A stretch of 64,000 nucleotides of DNA from Acidovorax facilis (GCF_023913775.1 NZ_JAMXAX010000008.1:31255-95254); one strand, 5' to 3'. Counted from the stretch's first letter, positions 20,394 to 30,913 are shown. The notes: generated from the letters alone by a model not told the origin. Made by a program: numbers and translations.

Positions 20394-21472
20394 TCGACGC
20401 GATCTACAACGCGGGCCTGAACCTGCTTTCTTTTGGGTGGTGGACTGGCATCGTCTGGCCGGTGCTCTGGATCCTGATCAAGATCGTTTGTATCCTGGCG
20501 CCTTTGATGGGTGCGGTGGCCTACCTCACGCTGTGGGAGCGTAAGCTCCTGGGCTTCATGCAGGTGCGCCATGGACCCAACCGCGTGGGTCCCATGGGGT
20601 TGCTGCAGCCTATCGCTGACGCGCTGAAGCTGTTGACCAAGGAAATCATCCAGCCCACGGCGGCCAGCAAGGGCTTGTTTGTCCTGGGACCTGTCATGGC
20701 CATCATGCCGGCACTGGCTGCCTGGGTGGCTATTCCCTTTGGCCCCGATGTGGCCTTGGCCAATGTGAATGCAGGTCTGCTGCTGGTCATGGCCATCACC
20801 TCGATCGAGGTCTATGGTGTGATCATCGCTGGCTGGGCCTCGAACTCCAAGTATGCTTTTCTCGGTGCGCTGCGTGCTTCCGCACAGATGGTGAGCTACG
20901 AAATTGCCATGGGCTTCTGCTTCCTGGTCGTGATCATGGTCTCCGGTAGCATGAACCTGACCGAAATCGTGATGGGGCAGGGGCGTGGCATGGCTGCGGA
21001 TAAGGGCCTGACCTTCCTGTCCTGGAACTGGCTCCCGCTGCTGCCCATTTTTCTGGTCTACCTGATCTCTGGGGTTGCTGAAACGAACCGCCACCCGTTT
21101 GACGTGGTGGAAGGCGAGGCGGAAATCGTGGCCGGCCACATGGTGGAGTATTCCGGCATGGGCTTTGCGATCTTCTTCCTGGCTGAGTACGCCAGCATGT
21201 GGCTCGTTTCCATCCTGGCTGCACTGATGTTCCTTGGCGGCTGGCTGCCCCCCATCGACAGTGCGTTGTTCAACTGGATTCCCGGCTGGATCTGGCTGGG
21301 TATCAAGACCTTCCTTGTGGTGTCCATGTTCATCTGGATCCGGGCGACCTTCCCCCGTTTCCGTTATGACCAGATCATGCGTCTGGGCTGGAAGATCTTT
21401 ATTCCAGTCACGCTGGTGTATTTGTTGTTTGTCGGCGGGTGGTTGCTCTCGCCTTGGAATATCTGGAAATAA
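20390..21472 (+). CDS. nuoH: NADH-quinone oxidoreductase subunit H
   Basis: A 360-aa integral membrane subunit with about eight or nine predicted helices that links the peripheral arm to the proton-pumping arm. Signatures: [20 protein letters not shown] near residue 43 and [20 protein letters not shown] near residue 229, the latter being the acidic loop around the quinone entrance. Confidence 0.98.
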   Translation: MIDAIYNAGLNLLSFGWWTGIVWPVLWILIKIVCILAPLMGAVAYLTLWERKLLGFMQVRHGPNRVGPMGLLQPIADALKLLTKEIIQPTAASKGLFVLGPVMAIMPALAAWVAIPFGPDVALANVNAGLLLVMAITSIEVYGVIIAGWASNSKYAFLGALRASAQMVSYEIAMGFCFLVVIMVSGSMNLTEIVMGQGRGMAADKGLTFLSWNWLPLLPIFLVYLISGVAETNRHPFDVVEGEAEIVAGHMVEYSGMGFAIFFLAEYASMWLVSILAALMFLGGWLPPIDSALFNWIPGWIWLGIKTFLVVSMFIWIRATFPRFRYDQIMRLGWKIFIPVTLVYLLFVGGWLLSPWNIWK

Positions 21473-21484
21473 GCGGGGACACAA

Positions 21485-21997
21485 ATGACTGCTGTTGCTG
21501 CTGCTGCACCTTTTTCGTTCAAGGATTTCTTCAAGAGCTTCATGCTCGTGGAGTTGCTCAAGGGCATGGCCCTCACGGGCCGCTATGCCTTTCGCCGCAA
21601 GGTGACTGTGCAGTTCCCGGAAGAGAAGACGCCTCTTTCACCCCGTTTTCGCGGTCTGCATGCGCTGCGACGCTATGACAACGGGGAAGAGCGTTGTATC
21701 GCCTGCAAGTTGTGCGAGGCCGTTTGCCCCGCCATGGCGATCACGATTGAGTCAGACGTCCGTGCCGATGGCTCCCGCCGCACCACTCGCTATGACATCG
21801 ATCTGACCAAGTGCATCTTCTGCGGTTTCTGTGAAGAAAGCTGCCCGGTGGATTCCATCGTGGAGACGCACATCTTTGAATACCACGGCGAAAAGCGTGG
21901 CGATCTGTATTTCACGAAGGACATGCTCCTGGCCGTGGGCGACCGGTACGAAGGTGAAATTGCGGCAGCCAAGGCTGCGGACGCAAAGTACCGCTGA
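21485..21997 (+). CDS. nuoI: NADH-quinone oxidoreductase subunit I
   Basis: A 170-aa ferredoxin-like subunit holding clusters N6a and N6b. Two CxxCxxCxxxCP motifs are present: [12 protein letters not shown] near residue 72 and [12 protein letters not shown] near residue 118. An amphipathic N-terminal helix region precedes them. It lies 12 bp after nuoH. Confidence 0.98.
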   Translation: MTAVAAAAPFSFKDFFKSFMLVELLKGMALTGRYAFRRKVTVQFPEEKTPLSPRFRGLHALRRYDNGEERCIACKLCEAVCPAMAITIESDVRADGSRRTTRYDIDLTKCIFCGFCEESCPVDSIVETHIFEYHGEKRGDLYFTKDMLLAVGDRYEGEIAAAKAADAKYR

Positions 21998-22047
21998 GCG
22001 GTGCAGGCTTCAGCCTCTTTGCCAGACTTTCTATAAAGACCCGATTC

Positions 22048-22716
22048 ATGGACGCCAAGACTGGTTTCTTCTACCTCTTCTCGGTTGTGCTGCTGTTTGC
22101 AGCCTTCCGGGTGATCACTGCGCGCAATCCTGTGCATGCTGTGCTCTATCTGATCCTCGCGTTTTCGCAGGCGGCAGCGGTGTGGTTGCTGCTCAAAGCC
22201 GAATTCCTCGCCATTGCCTTGGTGCTCGTGTACCTGGGCGCGGTGATGGTGCTGTTCCTGTTCGTCGTGATGATGCTTGATATTCACATCGACACGGTGC
22301 GCAAAGGCTTCTGGAAGCACTTTCCCCTGGCCGCCACGGTAGGGGCTTTGATTGCGCTGGAAATGGCCGCTGTGCTGATGGGCGGGTTTCGTGGCATGGA
22401 CGAGCCCAAGGCCGTCGCCACCATGGTGGATGCTGCGGGGCAGGTGGTCCCGTATTCGAATACCAAGGCGTTGGGCAAGCTGCTTTACACCGAATACCTT
22501 TATCCCGTTGAAATCGCAGCTGTGATTCTGCTGGTGGCCATGATTGCCGCCATTGCGCTCACCCTGCGCCAGCGCAAGGACAGCAAGGCCATCAATCCTT
22601 CGGTGCAGATCCGCGTCCGTGCTGCGGACCGCCTGGAAGTGGTGAAGGTCGCAGCGACCCAGAAGCCGGTGGACGAAGCACAGGCAGAGCCGGCCGTCGA
22701 GGAGAAAAAAGCATGA
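22048..22716 (+). CDS. nuoJ: NADH-quinone oxidoreductase subunit J
   Basis: A 222-aa membrane subunit with five predicted helices. Residues 10-80 contain the NuoJ core, including [15 protein letters not shown] and [20 protein letters not shown] charged tail of about 45 residues (ending VEEKKA) extends past the last helix, longer than in E. coli but common in related bacteria. Overlaps nuoK by 4 bp. Confidence 0.96.
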   Translation: MDAKTGFFYLFSVVLLFAAFRVITARNPVHAVLYLILAFSQAAAVWLLLKAEFLAIALVLVYLGAVMVLFLFVVMMLDIHIDTVRKGFWKHFPLAATVGALIALEMAAVLMGGFRGMDEPKAVATMVDAAGQVVPYSNTKALGKLLYTEYLYPVEIAAVILLVAMIAAIALTLRQRKDSKAINPSVQIRVRAADRLEVVKVAATQKPVDEAQAEPAVEEKKA

Positions 22717-23021
22717 CGCTGACATTGGGACACTTTCTCTCGCTGGGTGCGATGTTGTTCGCGCTCGCGGTGATCGGGATTTTCCTGAACCGCAAGAACC
22801 TGATCGTGCTGCTGATGGCCATCGAATTGATGCTGCTGGCGGTGAACATGAACTTCGTGGCTTTCTCCCACTACCTGGGCGACATGCACGGCCAGGTGTT
22901 TGTGTTCTTCATCCTGACCGTGGCGGCAGCCGAATCGGCCATCGGCCTGGCCATCCTGGTGCTGCTGTTCCGCAACAAGTCCAGCATCAACGCGGAAGAC
23001 CTCAACACCCTCAAGGGTTGA
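22713..23021 (+). CDS. nuoK: NADH-quinone oxidoreductase subunit K
   Basis: A 102-aa, three-helix, antiporter-like (MnhC/MrpC-type) subunit. Conserved segments: [35 protein letters not shown] (with the membrane Glu) and [18 protein letters not shown] (second membrane Glu). Normal length. Confidence 0.97.
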   Translation: MTLTLGHFLSLGAMLFALAVIGIFLNRKNLIVLLMAIELMLLAVNMNFVAFSHYLGDMHGQVFVFFILTVAAAESAIGLAILVLLFRNKSSINAEDLNTLKG

Positions 23022-23052
23022 TGGGCTACCCGTATTCCCAAGGTTCTCAAGA

Positions 23053-25098
23053 ATGAGTCAAACCCTCTCTGCTTCAACGCTCCTGGCCGTGCCACTGGCT
23101 CCTCTGGCGGGTGCTTTGCTGGCCGGCATCTTTGGTACGACCTTTGGTGGTAACTGGATAGGCCGACGCCTGAGCCATACCCTGACGATCCTGGGCGTGC
23201 TCGTGGCGTTCGTGTTGTCTGCGATGACGCTCAAGAGCGTTGCGATCGATGGCGCGCGTTTTAACGAGACGCTGTACACCTGGATGGTTGTTGGTGGTCT
23301 GAAGATGGAAGTGGGCTTCCTGGTGGACAGCCTCACCGCCATGATGATGGTCGTGGTGACCTTCGTGTCGCTGATGGTGCACATCTACACCATTGGCTAC
23401 ATGGAAGAGGACGACGGCTATAACCGTTTCTTCGCCTACATCTCGTTGTTCACGTTCTCCATGCTGATGCTGGTGATGAGCAACAACCTTCTGCAGCTGT
23501 TCTTCGGTTGGGAAGCCGTGGGCCTGGTCTCTTACCTGCTGATCGGCTTCTGGTTCAACAAGCCTTCGGCGATCTTTGCCAACATGAAGGCCTTTCTGGT
23601 CAACCGGGTGGGCGACTTCGGGTTCATCCTGGGCATTGGCCTGATCGCAGCTTACGCTGGCACGTTGAACTACGGCGAAGTGTTCGCGAAGACGGGTGAG
23701 CTGGGTGGTCTGCCATTCCCCGGCACCGACTGGATGCTGATCACCGTGATCTGCATCTGCCTGTTCATTGGTGCGATGGGCAAGTCGGCCCAGTTCCCGC
23801 TGCACGTGTGGTTGCCCGACTCGATGGAAGGTCCAACCCCTATCTCGGCGCTGATCCACGCGGCAACCATGGTGACCGCGGGCATTTTCATGGTGGCGCG
23901 CATGTCGCCCCTGTTTGAACTGTCTGATACGGCCCTGAATTTCATCCTCGTGATTGGTGCCATCACGGCGTTGTTCATGGGATTCCTGGGCATCATCCAG
24001 AACGACATCAAGCGTGTGGTGGCTTATTCCACGCTGTCGCAGCTGGGTTATATGACCGTAGCGCTGGGCGCATCGGCTTACTCGGTGGCCGTGTTCCACC
24101 TGATGACCCACGCGTTCTTCAAGGCGCTGCTGTTCCTCGGGGCCGGCTCGGTCATCATGGGCATGCACCACAACCAGGATATCCGCTGGATGGGCGGCGT
24201 GCGCAAGTACATGCCCATCACCTGGATCACCTCACTGCTGGGTTCGCTGGCGTTGATCGGTACACCGCTGTTCTCGGGCTTCTACTCCAAGGACAGCATC
24301 ATTGAGGCCGTGCACTTCAGCCAACTGCCCGCAGCCGGTTTTGCGCACTTTGCCGTGCTCGCAGGTGTGTTCATCACGGCGTTCTATTCGTTCCGCATGT
24401 ATTTCCTGGTCTTCCATGGCAAGGAGCGCTACGACCAGAACCCGGATGCGCACCATGACGACCATCATGGTCATGATGATCACCACGGGCACGATGCCAA
24501 GCCACACGAATCCCCCTGGGTGGTGACGGTGCCGCTGGTGCTGCTGGCCATTCCTTCGGTGGTGGTGGGCTTCATGTTCATCCAGCCCATGCTGTTTGGT
24601 GACTTCTTCAAGGACGTGATCTTTGTCGATGCGGCTAAGCACCCGGCCATGGCGAAGCTGGCAGAAATCTTCCACGGTCCGGTGGGGATGGCACTGCATG
24701 GTCTGCAGACAGCGCCTTTCTGGCTTGCTTTGGCGGGGGTGGCTGCTTCGTACTACATGTACATGGTCAATCCTGCGCTGCCTGCGGGCATCAAGGCACG
24801 TGTCCAGCCGCTGTACACCTTGCTGGAGAACAAGTATTACCTCGATTGGATCAACGAGAACATCCTCGCCCGTGGTGCTCGTGCGCTGGGTGTCGGGCTG
24901 TGGAAGGTAGGCGATCAGGCCATCATCGACGGCGCTCTCGTGAACGGTTCTTGGAAGTTGGTGCGTGGAGTTTCCGGCATCGTGCGCTGGATGCAGTCGG
25001 GCTTTATCTTCCACTACGCGCTGGTGATGATCCTGGGTGTCTTCGCGCTGATGACCTGGTTTGTCTGGGGCGATGCTCTGTTGCAGCTCATCAAATAA
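23053..25098 (+). CDS. nuoL: NADH-quinone oxidoreductase subunit L
   Basis: The 681-aa distal antiporter-like proton-pumping subunit. Recognisable segments: FFGWEAVGLVSYLLIGFWF near residue 152, DSMEGPTPISALIHAATMV near residue 257, IKRVVAYSTLSQLGYM near residue 319 and the long C-terminal lateral helix region after residue 520. A His/Asp-rich loop with about nine histidines in 20 residues lies near residues 468-487; it is not part of the core fold and may bind metal or simply be a hydrophilic linker. Confidence 0.97.
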   Translation: MSQTLSASTLLAVPLAPLAGALLAGIFGTTFGGNWIGRRLSHTLTILGVLVAFVLSAMTLKSVAIDGARFNETLYTWMVVGGLKMEVGFLVDSLTAMMMVVVTFVSLMVHIYTIGYMEEDDGYNRFFAYISLFTFSMLMLVMSNNLLQLFFGWEAVGLVSYLLIGFWFNKPSAIFANMKAFLVNRVGDFGFILGIGLIAAYAGTLNYGEVFAKTGELGGLPFPGTDWMLITVICICLFIGAMGKSAQFPLHVWLPDSMEGPTPISALIHAATMVTAGIFMVARMSPLFELSDTALNFILVIGAITALFMGFLGIIQNDIKRVVAYSTLSQLGYMTVALGASAYSVAVFHLMTHAFFKALLFLGAGSVIMGMHHNQDIRWMGGVRKYMPITWITSLLGSLALIGTPLFSGFYSKDSIIEAVHFSQLPAAGFAHFAVLAGVFITAFYSFRMYFLVFHGKERYDQNPDAHHDDHHGHDDHHGHDAKPHESPWVVTVPLVLLAIPSVVVGFMFIQPMLFGDFFKDVIFVDAAKHPAMAKLAEIFHGPVGMALHGLQTAPFWLALAGVAASYYMYMVNPALPAGIKARVQPLYTLLENKYYLDWINENILARGARALGVGLWKVGDQAIIDGALVNGSWKLVRGVSGIVRWMQSGFIFHYALVMILGVFALMTWFVWGDALLQLIK

Positions 25099-25110
25099 GG
25101 AAAACAACAA

Positions 25111-26586
25111 ATGGGTCTGTTGAGTCTTGCAATCTGGGCACCGATTGCCTTCGGTGTACTGCTGCTGGCCATTGGGCGGGATGAGCATGCCCGCGCGGTG
25201 CGGTGGCTGGCGCTGGTGGGGGCCGTGGTTGGCTTCCTGGTGACGTTACCCCTGTACGATGGGTTCCAGCTGGGCACGGCGGCGATGCAGTTTGTCGAGA
25301 AGGCAGCCTGGATCGAACGCTTCAACATCCACTATCACCTGGGTGTGGATGGCATCTCGTTCTGGTTCGTGCCGCTGACGGCATTCATCACGGTCATCGT
25401 CGTAGTGGCTTCCTGGGAGTCCATCACCGAGCGCGTCAACCAGTACATGGGGGCTTTCCTGATCCTGTCGGGCCTCATGATTGGCGTATTCACGGCGTTG
25501 GACGGCATGCTGTTCTACGTGTTCTTCGAAGCCACGCTGATTCCGATGTACCTGATCATCGGTATCTGGGGTGGCCCCAACAAGATCTACGCGGCGTTCA
25601 AGTTCTTCCTGTATACGCTGCTCGGTTCGCTGCTGATGCTGATCGCACTGATCTTCCTGTACAACCAGTCAGGCGGCAGCTTCGACATTGCCACGTGGCA
25701 CCAGTTGCCGTTGAGCCGTACGGCGCAGACGCTGCTGTTCTTTGCCTTCTTTGCGGCGTTTGCTGTGAAGGTGCCGATGTGGCCGGTGCACACCTGGCTG
25801 CCCGACGTGCACGTGGAGGCGCCCACCGGAGGCTCCGCCGTGCTGGCCGCCATCATGCTGAAGCTGGGCGCATACGGCTTCCTGCGTTTCTCCATGCCCA
25901 TCGCCCCCGATGCCTCGCGCGAGTGGGCTTGGCTGATGATTGCCCTGTCGCTGATTGCCGTGATCTATGTGGGTCTGGTGGCCATGGTCCAGAAGGACAT
26001 GAAGAAACTGGTGGCGTATTCGTCTGTGGCGCACATGGGCTTTGTGACTCTGGGCTTCTTTATCTTCAACGATCTGGGCGTGTCTGGCGGTCTGGTGCAG
26101 ATGATTGCCCACGGCTTTGTCTCGGGCGCGATGTTCCTGTCCATTGGCGTGCTGTATGACCGCGTGCATTCGCGTGAAATCGCCGCTTACGGCGGTGTGG
26201 TCAACACCATGCCCAACTTCACGGCCTTTGCGCTGCTGTTTGCGATGGCCAACTGCGGCCTTCCAGGCACTGCCGGCTTTGTGGGCGAGTGGATGGTGAT
26301 CCTTGGCGCTGTCAAGGCCAACTTCTGGATCGGTCTGGCCGCCGCCACTGCGCTGATCTTTGGTGCCGCCTACACGCTGTGGATGTTCAAGCGCGTATAC
26401 CTGGGGCCAGTGGGCAATGACAACGTCAAGGGCCTGACCGACATCGACAGCCGCGAATTCCTGGTGCTTGCCTTGCTAGGCATTGCCGTTCTGGCCATGG
26501 GCCTGTATCCCCGTCCGTTCACGGACGTGATGGACACCTCGGTGGCGGAACTGCTCAAGCATGTTGCGCTGTCGAAGCTGAACTAA
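25111..26586 (+). CDS. nuoM: NADH-quinone oxidoreductase subunit M
   Basis: A 491-aa antiporter-like proton-pumping subunit with about 14 predicted helices. Family segments: FFEATLIPMYLIIGIWGG (conserved membrane Glu), KVPMWPVHTWLPDVHVEAPT near residue 225 and KLVAYSSVAHMGFVTLG near residue 297. Starts 12 bp after nuoL with AAGGA upstream. Confidence 0.98.
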   Translation: MGLLSLAIWAPIAFGVLLLAIGRDEHARAVRWLALVGAVVGFLVTLPLYDGFQLGTAAMQFVEKAAWIERFNIHYHLGVDGISFWFVPLTAFITVIVVVASWESITERVNQYMGAFLILSGLMIGVFTALDGMLFYVFFEATLIPMYLIIGIWGGPNKIYAAFKFFLYTLLGSLLMLIALIFLYNQSGGSFDIATWHQLPLSRTAQTLLFFAFFAAFAVKVPMWPVHTWLPDVHVEAPTGGSAVLAAIMLKLGAYGFLRFSMPIAPDASREWAWLMIALSLIAVIYVGLVAMVQKDMKKLVAYSSVAHMGFVTLGFFIFNDLGVSGGLVQMIAHGFVSGAMFLSIGVLYDRVHSREIAAYGGVVNTMPNFTAFALLFAMANCGLPGTAGFVGEWMVILGAVKANFWIGLAAATALIFGAAYTLWMFKRVYLGPVGNDNVKGLTDIDSREFLVLALLGIAVLAMGLYPRPFTDVMDTSVAELLKHVALSKLN

Positions 26587-26599
26587 GAGATTCAAGAAG

Positions 26600-28093
26600 A
26601 TGATTGACAACATCAGCTGGCTCGCGATTTACCCCGAAATCGTGCTGTTGACCATGGCCTGCGTGATCGCGCTGGTCGATCTGGGCGTGCACAGCGCCCG
26701 CCGCACCGCCACCTACGTGCTCACCCTGCTCACGCTCGCCGTGGTGGCTGGATTGCAGGCCATGTACGCCAGCAGCGGCAACACCTTCTATGGGTTTGGC
26801 AACATGGTGGTGAGCGATGCCATGGGCAACTGGCTCAAGTGCTTCGCCACGGTGGCCATGATGATCACGCTGGTCTATGCCCGACCCTACGCGGCAGATC
26901 GCGGCATGATGCGTGGCGGCGAGATGTTCACCTTGTCGATGTTTGCGCTGCTGGGCATGTTCATCATGATCTCGGGCAACAACTTCCTCGTGATCTACCT
27001 GGGTCTGGAGCTGCTGACCCTGTCGAGCTACGCGCTTGTGGCCCTGCGCCGTGACAATGCCACGGCCACAGAAGCGGCCATGAAGTATTTCGTGCTCGGC
27101 GCCATGGCCAGCGGCTTCCTGCTGTACGGCCTGTCCATGATCTACGGCGCCACGGGTTCGCTCGATATCGGTCAGGTGTTCAAGGCCGTCAATTCAGGCC
27201 AGATTCGCCACCAGGTGCTGGTTTTCGGCCTCGTGTTCGTGGTGGCCGGCCTGGCCTTCAAACTGGGTGTCGTGCCTTTCCACATGTGGATTCCCGACGT
27301 CTACCAGGGCGCTCCCACGGCGGTCACGCTCATGATCGGTGGTGCGCCCAAGCTGGCAGCGTTTGCCATCACCATCCGCCTGCTGGTGGACGGGTTGTTG
27401 CCCTTGGCCATCGACTGGCAGCAGATGCTGGCAGTGCTGGCGATTGGCTCGCTGCTCGTGGGTAACCTGGCCGCCATCGCGCAGACCAACCTCAAGCGCA
27501 TGCTGGCGTACTCCACCATCTCGCAAATGGGCTTTGTGCTGCTGGGTCTGATGTCGGGTGTGGTGAACGGCAATGTGGATGCTACGGCCGTTGAGAACGC
27601 CTACAGCGCCTCGATGTTCTACGTGGTGACCTATGTGCTCACCACGCTGGCAGCCTTTGGCGTGATCTTGCTGCTGGCCCGCGAAGGCTTCGAAAGCGAG
27701 GAAATTTCGGACTTTGCTGGCCTCAACCAGCGTAGCCCCCTGTACGCCGGTGTGATGGCCGTCTGCCTGTTCTCGATGGCCGGTATTCCGCCGCTCGTGG
27801 GTTTCTACGCCAAGCTGGCCGTGCTGCAGGCGTTGGTGGCCTCAGGCCAGACCCTGTACATCGCGATGGCGGTGTTCGCGGTGATCATGTCGCTGATCGG
27901 CGCCTTCTACTACCTGCGGGTGGTGAAGGTCATGTACTTCGATGCACCGCTGACGGCCTCGAACGTGTCCGCCCCGGCGGATGTGCGTGTGGTGCTGACC
28001 CTTAACGGCGCGCTCCTGCTGGTGCTGGGCCTTCTGCCCGGCGGCTTGATGGCCCTTTGCGCTGACGCTGTCGTGCGCGCGCTGGCCACCTAA
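26600..28093 (+). CDS. nuoN: NADH-quinone oxidoreductase subunit N
   Basis: A 497-aa antiporter-like subunit closing the complex I operon. Seen: YLGLELLTLSSYALVAL (membrane Glu), VVPFHMWIPDVYQGAPTAVT near residue 225, LKRMLAYSTISQMGFVLLG near residue 300 and GIPPLVGFYAKLAVLQALV near residue 397. The gene lies 13 bp after nuoM. Confidence 0.98.
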   Translation: MIDNISWLAIYPEIVLLTMACVIALVDLGVHSARRTATYVLTLLTLAVVAGLQAMYASSGNTFYGFGNMVVSDAMGNWLKCFATVAMMITLVYARPYAADRGMMRGGEMFTLSMFALLGMFIMISGNNFLVIYLGLELLTLSSYALVALRRDNATATEAAMKYFVLGAMASGFLLYGLSMIYGATGSLDIGQVFKAVNSGQIRHQVLVFGLVFVVAGLAFKLGVVPFHMWIPDVYQGAPTAVTLMIGGAPKLAAFAITIRLLVDGLLPLAIDWQQMLAVLAIGSLLVGNLAAIAQTNLKRMLAYSTISQMGFVLLGLMSGVVNGNVDATAVENAYSASMFYVVTYVLTTLAAFGVILLLAREGFESEEISDFAGLNQRSPLYAGVMAVCLFSMAGIPPLVGFYAKLAVLQALVASGQTLYIAMAVFAVIMSLIGAFYYLRVVKVMYFDAPLTASNVSAPADVRVVLTLNGALLLVLGLLPGGLMALCADAVVRALAT

Positions 28094-28118
28094 GCGTTCC
28101 CCACTGCCTGCTGTTCCT

Positions 28119-28424
28119 GTGTCGCTTACCGGGTCCGTCTGGCTGGTCATCGTGGCAGCGTTCATTGCTGCCAACCTGCCTTTTGTCAACCACCGCTGGC
28201 TGGCGGTAGGGCCACAGTCCAATCCGAGAAAGCCGCTGGTGGGCCGCCTGGGCGAGCTGATCCTGCTGTACTTTCTGGTGGGTGGCTTGGCGCTGTTGCT
28301 GGAGCGCAGGGCCGGGCAGATTGCTTCGCAAGGCTGGGAGTTCTATGCGATCACCGGGACGCTGTTCCTTACACTCGCCTTTCCAGGTTTTGTTTATCGT
28401 TACCTGCTGCGCCGCCACGGCTGA
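28119..28424 (+). CDS. DUF2818-family small membrane protein
   Basis: A 101-aa protein with an unusual GTG start. It has three hydrophobic segments (about residues 6-24, 47-62 and 75-94), and the conserved segment AANLPFVNHR lies after the first. It matches the DUF2818 family that follows nuoN in many Burkholderiales, which suggests a link to complex I assembly or function; no activity is known to me. 25 bp after nuoN, probably the same transcript. Confidence 0.8.
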   Translation: MSLTGSVWLVIVAAFIAANLPFVNHRWLAVGPQSNPRKPLVGRLGELILLYFLVGGLALLLERRAGQIASQGWEFYAITGTLFLTLAFPGFVYRYLLRRHG

Positions 28425-28448
28425 TGGCCAGCGTGCCCAAGGTTTGCC

Positions 28449-28934
28449 ATGAAGGTGCTTGATCTCCAATGCCGGCAGGGCCATGTCTTTGAAGGCTGGT
28501 TCGCTTCGGAAGACGATTTCCAGGGCCAGAAGCAACGTGGATTGGTGCAATGCCCGCTGTGCGCGGACGATCACATTGAAAAACGCTTGAGTGCTCCCCG
28601 GCTGAACCTGGGGGCGCGCGAGCCATCTGCACCGTCAGCCGTGCCTACACCGTCTGCCGCACCCGAGGGCGGCAGTCTCCAGGTCGGAAACTCTCCGGCA
28701 CTTCCCCCCGCATTACAGGCTGCCTGGCTGGACCTTGCCCGCAAGATCGTCGCGAATACCGAGGATGTGGGTGCGCGCTTTGCGCAGGAGGCCCGGCGCA
28801 TGCACCACGGTGAGGTGCAGGAGCGCGCGATTCGCGGGCAGGCCACTCCGGATGAGGCGATGGAGTTGCTGGAGGAGGGGATCGCCGTCATGCCCTTGCC
28901 TCTGCCCGCCGCCGCCAAGGAAACGCTCCAGTAG
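28449..28934 (+). CDS. DUF1178-family protein
   Basis: A 161-aa soluble protein. The N-terminus MKVLDLQCRQGHVFEGWF has a Cys-x3-His pair, and QCPLCADDHIEKRLSAP follows near residue 35 with a CxxC, together making a likely zinc ribbon. The middle is Pro/Ala-rich. The C-terminal half (from AWLDLARKIVANTEDVG) is the conserved helical DUF1178 region, ending with a GQATPDEAMELLEEGI motif. Function unknown. It ends the nuo gene run, 24 bp after the DUF2818 gene. Confidence 0.85.
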   Translation: MKVLDLQCRQGHVFEGWFASEDDFQGQKQRGLVQCPLCADDHIEKRLSAPRLNLGAREPSAPSAVPTPSAAPEGGSLQVGNSPALPPALQAAWLDLARKIVANTEDVGARFAQEARRMHHGEVQERAIRGQATPDEAMELLEEGIAVMPLPLPAAAKETLQ

Positions 28935-28960
28935 GCCATCGATGCTTGGGCCCAAAATAT

Positions 28961-29030
28961 TAAATGTTTTAGGCTGCTGGCGCTTGATGGGTAAGACAGT
29001 ATTGCTATCAATTTGATATCAATATGACGG
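28961..29030 (-). repeat. Dispersed repeat, family 1, degenerate intergenic copy
   Basis: On the minus strand this reads AAATTGATAGC, a degenerate middle, then AAGCGCCAGCAGCC, matching the family 1 halves. It lies in the gap between two converging genes (DUF1178 and the ABC exporter) and could serve as a weak terminator, though the stem is imperfect. The rest of the gap to 29098 shows nothing recognisable. Confidence 0.55.
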
Positions 29031-29098
29031 GCGGCCTGGGATTAGCCGGAAACCCTCCGTAAACCCCCACTGTTGGCCGCGATCTGACAGTGCGGGCG

Positions 29099-30913
29099 TT
29101 ACACCGTGAACTGCAACGCCGCCAGGCGGGCATAGACGCCGCCTTGCGCCAGCAGGGCCGTGTGGGTGCCTTGCTCAACGATGCGCCCATGTTCCAGCAC
29201 CACAATGCGGTCCGCGTTCTGCACCGTGGCCAGCCTGTGGGCAATGACCAGCGTGGTGCGCCGACCTGTGTGGCGCTGCATGGCGGTATCCAACGCCGCC
29301 TGCACCATGCGTTCGCTCTCTGCGTCCAGCGCGCTGGTGGCTTCGTCTAGCAGGAGCAGGGGCGGGTTTTTGAGCATGGCCCGGGCAATGGCAATGCGCT
29401 GTCGCTGGCCGCCGGACAGCCGCACGCCCCGTTCACCCAGGAAAGTGCCATAGCCCTCGGGCAGCGCCATGATGAAGTCGTGTGCAAAGGCGGCACGTGT
29501 GGCCGCCATGACTTCTTCGTCTGTCGCCTGGGGGCGCCCGTAGCGGATGTTGTCCATGGCCGATGCCGAGAAAATCACGGCGTCCTGCGGCACGGTGCCC
29601 GTGTGCAAGCGCAGGGTTTCCAGGCGCAGTTGGCGGATGTCCACACCGTTGAGGCGGATGGCGCCCTGGGGTTGGCCCTGTGCCTCGGTATCCACGTCGT
29701 AAAAGCGCTGCAGCAGCTGGAACACCGTGGTTTTGCCTGCGCCGCTGGCGCCCACCAGCGCCACCGTTTCGCCCGGCGCCAGGTGCAGCTTAAAGTCGTG
29801 CAGCGCGGGCTGGTCGGGGCGCGAGGGGTAGTGGAACCACACGTTCTCAAACTCCACCTCCAGCCCCCGTTCCGATACAGGCAGGTCCTGCGGCGCGATC
29901 GGGTCTGCCACGGGCGATCGGGTCGCGAGCAATTCCATCAGCCGTTCCGTGGCGCCCGCAGCGCGCAGCAGGTCGCCATAGACCTCGCCCAGCACGGCCA
30001 CGGCACCGGCCAGCAAGATCACATACACCACGGTCTGCCCCAGATGCCCGGCTGTCATCTTGCCCGCCAGTACCGCCTCCGTGCCCCGGTACAGCCCCCA
30101 GAGCAGCAGTGCGGCGTTTGCAATGATGATGAAGGCCACGAGCAGGGCGCGGGCCCCGGTGCGCTTGATGGCGACCTGGAACGCGTTCTCGGTGGCCTGC
30201 ATGAAGCGGGTGGTCTCGCGGGGTTCTGCCGTGTAGCTTTGCACGACTGGCACGGCATTGAGCACCTCGGCCGCAATGGCGCTGGAATCGGCCACCCGGT
30301 CCTGGCTGTCGCGCGACAGGCGCCGCACGCGCCTGCCGATCCACATGGTGGGCAGCACCACCAGCACCACGGCCACCATGACCACCGACATGACGTAGGG
30401 GTTGGTCCACACCAGCATGGCCAGCGCCCCGACCCCCATCACGGCGTTGCGCAGTCCCATCGACAGGGAGGAGCCGACGACGGTCTGTACCAGCGTGGTG
30501 TCGGTGGTCAGGCGCGACAGCACTTCGCCGGTCTGGGTGGTCTCAAAGAACTGCGGGCTTTGTTGCAGCACATGGCCGTATACCGCGTTGCGCAGGTCGG
30601 CGGTCACCCGCTCGCCCAGCCAGCTCACCATGTAAAACCGCGCGGCGGAGAACACCCCCAGTGCCACCGCCACGGCAAACAGCGCCTCGAAGTGATTGTG
30701 CAGTGCCATGGTTTGGGCTCCCTTGTCGGCGTTCACCAGGCCACCATCGACCAGATTGCGCAAGGCCAGGGGGAAGGCGAGGGTGGCAAGCGCTGCCAGT
30801 ACCAGGAACACCACCGACAGTGTGATGCGTGCGCGGTACGGTCGCAAAAAGGGGAGGAGGCCAGTCAGGGAGCGTGGGGCGCCGCTGGAGGGTTGAGTGG
30901 GGGTGGAAGCCAT
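29099..30913 (-). CDS. MsbA/MDR-type ABC exporter (fused permease and ATPase)
   Basis: A 604-aa half-transporter: six-helix type I exporter membrane domain (about residues 25-320) followed by an ABC ATPase domain. ATPase motifs: Walker A GASGAGKTT, signature LSGGQRQRIAIARAML, Walker B LLLLDEATSALDAE and the switch His in IAHRLATV. The membrane domain contains TQTGEVLSRLTTDTTLVQT, typical of lipid or drug exporters in the MsbA/BmrA branch. The substrate cannot be told from sequence. I chose the ATG at 30913; the frame stays open further upstream but that part is not family-like. Confidence 0.9.
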   Translation of the reverse strand: MASTPTQPSSGAPRSLTGLLPFLRPYRARITLSVVFLVLAALATLAFPLALRNLVDGGLVNADKGAQTMALHNHFEALFAVAVALGVFSAARFYMVSWLGERVTADLRNAVYGHVLQQSPQFFETTQTGEVLSRLTTDTTLVQTVVGSSLSMGLRNAVMGVGALAMLVWTNPYVMSVVMVAVVLVVLPTMWIGRRVRRLSRDSQDRVADSSAIAAEVLNAVPVVQSYTAEPRETTRFMQATENAFQVAIKRTGARALLVAFIIIANAALLLWGLYRGTEAVLAGKMTAGHLGQTVVYVILLAGAVAVLGEVYGDLLRAAGATERLMELLATRSPVADPIAPQDLPVSERGLEVEFENVWFHYPSRPDQPALHDFKLHLAPGETVALVGASGAGKTTVFQLLQRFYDVDTEAQGQPQGAIRLNGVDIRQLRLETLRLHTGTVPQDAVIFSASAMDNIRYGRPQATDEEVMAATRAAFAHDFIMALPEGYGTFLGERGVRLSGGQRQRIAIARAMLKNPPLLLLDEATSALDAESERMVQAALDTAMQRHTGRRTTLVIAHRLATVQNADRIVVLEHGRIVEQGTHTALLAQGGVYARLAALQFTV

